9,594 nt of DNA from Clostridiales bacterium (GTDB taxonomy: Bacteria; Bacillota; Clostridia; Christensenellales; Christensenellaceae): positions 1 through 9,594 of the forward strand of contig QAKS01000100.1 in NCBI GenBank assembly GCA_003343685.1. The letters are read 5' to 3'. Made by a program: the position numbers and the translations under genes. The notes under the pieces were generated by a model. It was not told the origin of the DNA. It saw only the letters and a program-made list of their open reading frames with translations, and searched no databases. Numbering within the stretch: the first letter of the stretch is position 1; each line of letters begins with the position of its first letter. Below, piece after piece: positions 7,406-9,594 of this stretch.

Positions 7406-8183
7406 ACTTCCATGTTTTCCACGGCGCGCTGCCGGACGCCCACAGCTCCTCCAGCTTCTGCTTTTCACGCTGGGTATCCATGCACTGCCAGAACCCTTCA
7501 TGCAAATAGGCCATAAGCTGCCCGTCGGCTGCCAGATTCTGCAACGGCTTCTGCTCCAACACAGTGCTGTCGCCCTCTGTGATATAATCAAACACCTTTG
7601 GCTCACACACCATGTAGCCTCCGTTGATGACCGCGCCGTCCATTTTTGACTTTTCCCGGAATCCGTCTATCTTTCCGCTTTCGTTCACATCAAGCACACC
7701 AAATCTCTGATTTGTGCTGATGGCGGTCAGCGTCGCCAGCTTGCCATGCTGCCTGTGGAATTCCAGAAGCTTTCTGATATCAACATCAGACACGCCGTCG
7801 CCGTAGGTCAGCATAAACGTCTCGTCCCCCACATACGGCTGAATCCGTTTCACGCGCCCGCCGGTCATGGTGTTCAGCCCCGTATCCACCAGCGTAACCT
7901 TCCATGGCTCCGACACGTTGTTATGCACCGTCATTTTATTTTCTTTTGTGAAATCAAAGGTGACGTCGCTCGTATGCAGATAGTAGTCTGCAAACCACTC
8001 TTTGATGACATGCTGCTTATATCCACAGCAGATAATAAACTCATTCAACCCACATGCGGAATATTCCTTCATAATATGCCACAGTATGGGCTTCTCCCCT
8101 ATTTCAATCATGGGCTTGGGCTTTAAATGGCTCTCCTCGCTGATTCTTGTCCCAAAACCGCCTGCCAAAATCACTACTTTCAT
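7404..8183 (-). CDS. rfbF: Glucose-1-phosphate cytidylyltransferase
   Basis: RfbF makes CDP-glucose and pyrophosphate from CTP and glucose-1-phosphate, opening the CDP-dideoxyhexose pathway. The 259-residue protein (typical length about 257) has the nucleotidyltransferase loop LAGGFGTRISEES at 6-18 followed by KPKPMIEIG at 21-29. The metal-binding aspartate is in YGDGVSDVD at 127-135 (Asp129). Sugar-binding blocks are INGGYMV at 186-192 and EGFWQCMDTQREK at 229-241. INGGYMV and FWQCMDT favour the cytidylyl- over the thymidylyltransferase family. ATG 8183 was chosen because GGAGG sits 6 nt upstream; the in-frame GTG two codons earlier directly abuts that Shine-Dalgarno. It begins 13 nt after the stop of the FKBP-containing gene and ends 11 nt before the rfbG TTG start, so it is part of the same transcript. 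Confidence 0.95.
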   Translation of the reverse strand: MKVVILAGGFGTRISEESHLKPKPMIEIGEKPILWHIMKEYSACGLNEFIICCGYKQHVIKEWFADYYLHTSDVTFDFTKENKMTVHNNVSEPWKVTLVDTGLNTMTGGRVKRIQPYVGDETFMLTYGDGVSDVDIRKLLEFHRQHGKLATLTAISTNQRFGVLDVNESGKIDGFREKSKMDGAVINGGYMVCEPKVFDYITEGDSTVLEQKPLQNLAADGQLMAYLHEGFWQCMDTQREKQKLEELWASGSAPWKTWK

Positions 8184-8189
8184 ACACAC

Positions 8190-8194
8190 CCTCC
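8190..8194 (-). promoter_or_regulatory. Ribosome-binding site GGAGG of rfbF
   Basis: GGAGG on the minus strand lies 6 nt before ATG 8183. It directly abuts the alternative GTG at 8189, so it settles the start on the ATG. It lies in the 13-nt gap after the FKBP-containing gene. Confidence 0.8.
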
Positions 8195-8196
8195 GC

Positions 8197-9594
8197 TCAA
8201 CTTAAATTGGAAACCGCTGTTTCTAACAGATACTCCTCTGCAGCGTTCTCTTTTACAGCTTCCGCCGTCCTCTCTCCAAATTTGTCCAGAAGCTCCTCTT
8301 CTGACATTTGATCCAGCTGTCCAATATCCAGAATGCCCTCTTTTTCAATGATGGCGTCAACCACAGCGCCGTACAAAGCTCTCTTATTATATATGGACAT
8401 ATTATAGCTTGTCTCTTCACTTTTTGTCAATTTCATGAACTCTTTCACAAGGCGCTCCCTGCTGATCCCCGCTTTTCGTGCATACGCTCCGATCGGATCC
8501 GCATGTTCCGCCGCAGCGCCCTCCCATGACGAGTTGTCTGCCACGGCGTCCAGCAGCTTTTCTCCGGCCCAGTTTCTTTCCAGCTTTTCCATCAGCGCCT
8601 TCGTGCGGATTTTCTCTTCATATTCCTTCACCGTTTCGCATCCGCGGTTGTTTCGCACCCATTCGTCCGTCAGTTCGGGAAGGGTCTCGCTGATAAAGAG
8701 TATTTCGCAGTCGAGCTGCACAGTCTTTCCCGCCAAATGCGGGTCGTTCGCATAGTCGTCGGGGAAGGTACATTCCACGCGCACCGTCTCGCCTGCACGG
8801 GCGCCGATCAGCGCCTCCTCAACGCCGTCCACTAAGCCGCCCGCGCCGATCTGCACTGTTTTATTCCGCTTTCCGTCAAAGGTAAAGTCCTGCGGATAGA
8901 ACGCGCCGTCCACATAGAAGCCGAAGGCTATCGCCGCAGTGTCGCCCTCCTCTATCCTGTCGTGGCTCTTCTCCGGTTCTTTTCCATCTTTTTTTCTGTC
9001 CTTCAAAACCGCTCGGTGCAGCTCCTCGTCGCTTAACGACACATCGCCCGCCAGCGTTGCCGTGCGGTAGTCCGCTACCTTCAGTCCATCTTCCTCTATG
9101 GCATATCCGCCGCCGATTGATGCCGTCACCGTATCGTTCTTTTCCCACGGCTCTCCTGCATCCGCCTTTCGGAGCAGCCGATAGTAGGGCATGGCTCCCC
9201 AGCTCTCCTCATATATCTGCTCCTCTCCGATGTAGTAATACTGCCCCAGCTGTTCTAAAACAGCGCTTTTCTCTATGTCAAAAAACGGCAGGAAAAACAC
9301 CACTGCTCTGTCGCCCATTTTCTCCAGCGCCGCCCTTACGCCGCTGTCGTCATCACGGCTCGGCGCCGTCGTCAAACCGGCCACGCTGTTTGAGCCTATC
9401 GTCGAAATTTTTACAGCGCTTTCCGTCTTTCTGGGTGTGCGCCGTCCCCCCGATTCGTCCCAGTACAGTGTGTATTTGCCCGAATTGCCGCCGACCTGCA
9501 CCACGGCCGTCTGGTTTCCCGCCAGAATGACCGTATCCCCCTCCTCGTATTCCGTCTCCTTCAGCATGGCGTCGAGCGCCCTGTCAATCCACGT
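8197..9594 (-). CDS. FKBP/trigger-factor-like C-terminal module fused to an unrecognised N-terminal domain; 5' end outside window
   Basis: The frame is open to the right edge, so 465 codons are the 3' part of a longer gene. The ATG at 9567 is probably internal: codons upstream of it continue as WIDRALDA in a helix-like run, and no Shine-Dalgarno precedes it. Numbering from that Met, residues 1-135 are a mixed alpha/beta region I do not recognise (GDTVILAG, later VVFFLPFFDIEK, then YYIGEEQIYEE and PYYRLLRK). Its pattern recalls the soluble tail of polytopic membrane glycosyltransferases (tentative). Residues about 155-203 (VADYRT, then VSLSDEELHRAV) look like the trigger-factor linker. Residues 204-293 are an FKBP-type peptidyl-prolyl isomerase domain, EEGDT to FPDDY to LDCEILFI. 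Residues 294-456 are helical and end AAEEYLLETA, like the trigger-factor C-terminus. The FKBP core GxxxPGFE reads GGLVDGVE, so catalysis may be weak. It lies 13 nt upstream of rfbF in the same operon, unlike ordinary trigger factor, which neighbours clpP/clpX. Confidence 0.7.
   Translation of the reverse strand, partial: TWIDRALDAMLKETEYEEGDTVILAGNQTAVVQVGGNSGKYTLYWDESGGRRTPRKTESAVKISTIGSNSVAGLTTAPSRDDDSGVRAALEKMGDRAVVFFLPFFDIEKSAVLEQLGQYYYIGEEQIYEESWGAMPYYRLLRKADAGEPWEKNDTVTASIGGGYAIEEDGLKVADYRTATLAGDVSLSDEELHRAVLKDRKKDGKEPEKSHDRIEEGDTAAIAFGFYVDGAFYPQDFTFDGKRNKTVQIGAGGLVDGVEEALIGARAGETVRVECTFPDDYANDPHLAGKTVQLDCEILFISETLPELTDEWVRNNRGCETVKEYEEKIRTKALMEKLERNWAGEKLLDAVADNSSWEGAAAEHADPIGAYARKAGISRERLVKEFMKLTKSEETSYNMSIYNKRALYGAVVDAIIEKEGILDIGQLDQMSEEELLDKFGERTAEAVKENAAEEYLLETAVSNLS

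Noticed and set aside
9565..9567. ATG as the start of the FKBP-containing gene
   Set aside because: The frame remains open to the window end without a Shine-Dalgarno before this ATG, and the upstream codons continue a helix-like sequence. The true start is probably off-window.
1..9594. CRISPR array, tRNA/rRNA genes, insertion sequences, internal promoters or terminators
   Set aside because: No spaced direct repeats, RNA-gene signatures, transposase motifs or terminal inverted repeats were seen by eye. Intergenic gaps of 23 nt or less leave no room for separate promoters or clear terminators between genes.

Overview
The window reads as one leftward (minus-strand) surface-polysaccharide operon from a Gram-positive, Clostridia/Lachnospiraceae-like bacterium. 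The taxon is an inference from three things. Shine-Dalgarno sites are strong and purine-rich, genes are packed end to end, and the protein sequences look like Clostridia members of their families. No rRNA or marker gene is present to confirm it. Eight genes fill the window. Gaps or overlaps between them are 23 nt or less, and no promoter, terminator, tRNA or mobile element is visible. Both outermost genes run off the window.

In transcription order, right to left, the genes are:
- 8197-9594: 3' part of an unusual protein that carries a trigger-factor-like FKBP module behind an unrecognised domain.
- 7404-8183: rfbF, glucose-1-phosphate cytidylyltransferase.
- 6322-7392: rfbG, CDP-glucose 4,6-dehydratase.
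- 4986-6329: rfbH, PMP/[2Fe-2S] C-3 dehydrase.
- 3142-4962: a thiamine-diphosphate enzyme of the acetolactate-synthase fold, most likely YerE-like.
- 2222-3130: an extended SDR reductase/epimerase.
- 1258-2220: a GtrB/DPM1-type family-2 glycosyltransferase with two C-terminal membrane helices.
- 1-1268: a Wzx-type flippase missing its C-terminus.

The five central enzymes form a coherent route. Glucose-1-phosphate becomes CDP-glucose, then CDP-4-keto-6-deoxyglucose, then CDP-4-keto-3,6-dideoxyglucose. The ThDP enzyme would add a two-carbon unit from pyruvate at C-4, and the SDR would reduce the product. This is the logic of yersiniose (branched 3,6-dideoxyhexose) biosynthesis known from Yersinia O-antigen, here in a Gram-positive-looking setting. 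The glycosyltransferase and flippase would then load the sugar onto a lipid carrier and move it across the membrane. The dedicated E3 reductase (RfbI/AscD/DdhD) that normally partners RfbH is not in the window.

The main points for follow-up are the branched-sugar pathway, the missing E3, the FKBP-containing chimera at the operon's upstream end, and a run of eight C (coding strand) inside the rfbH active-site codons.
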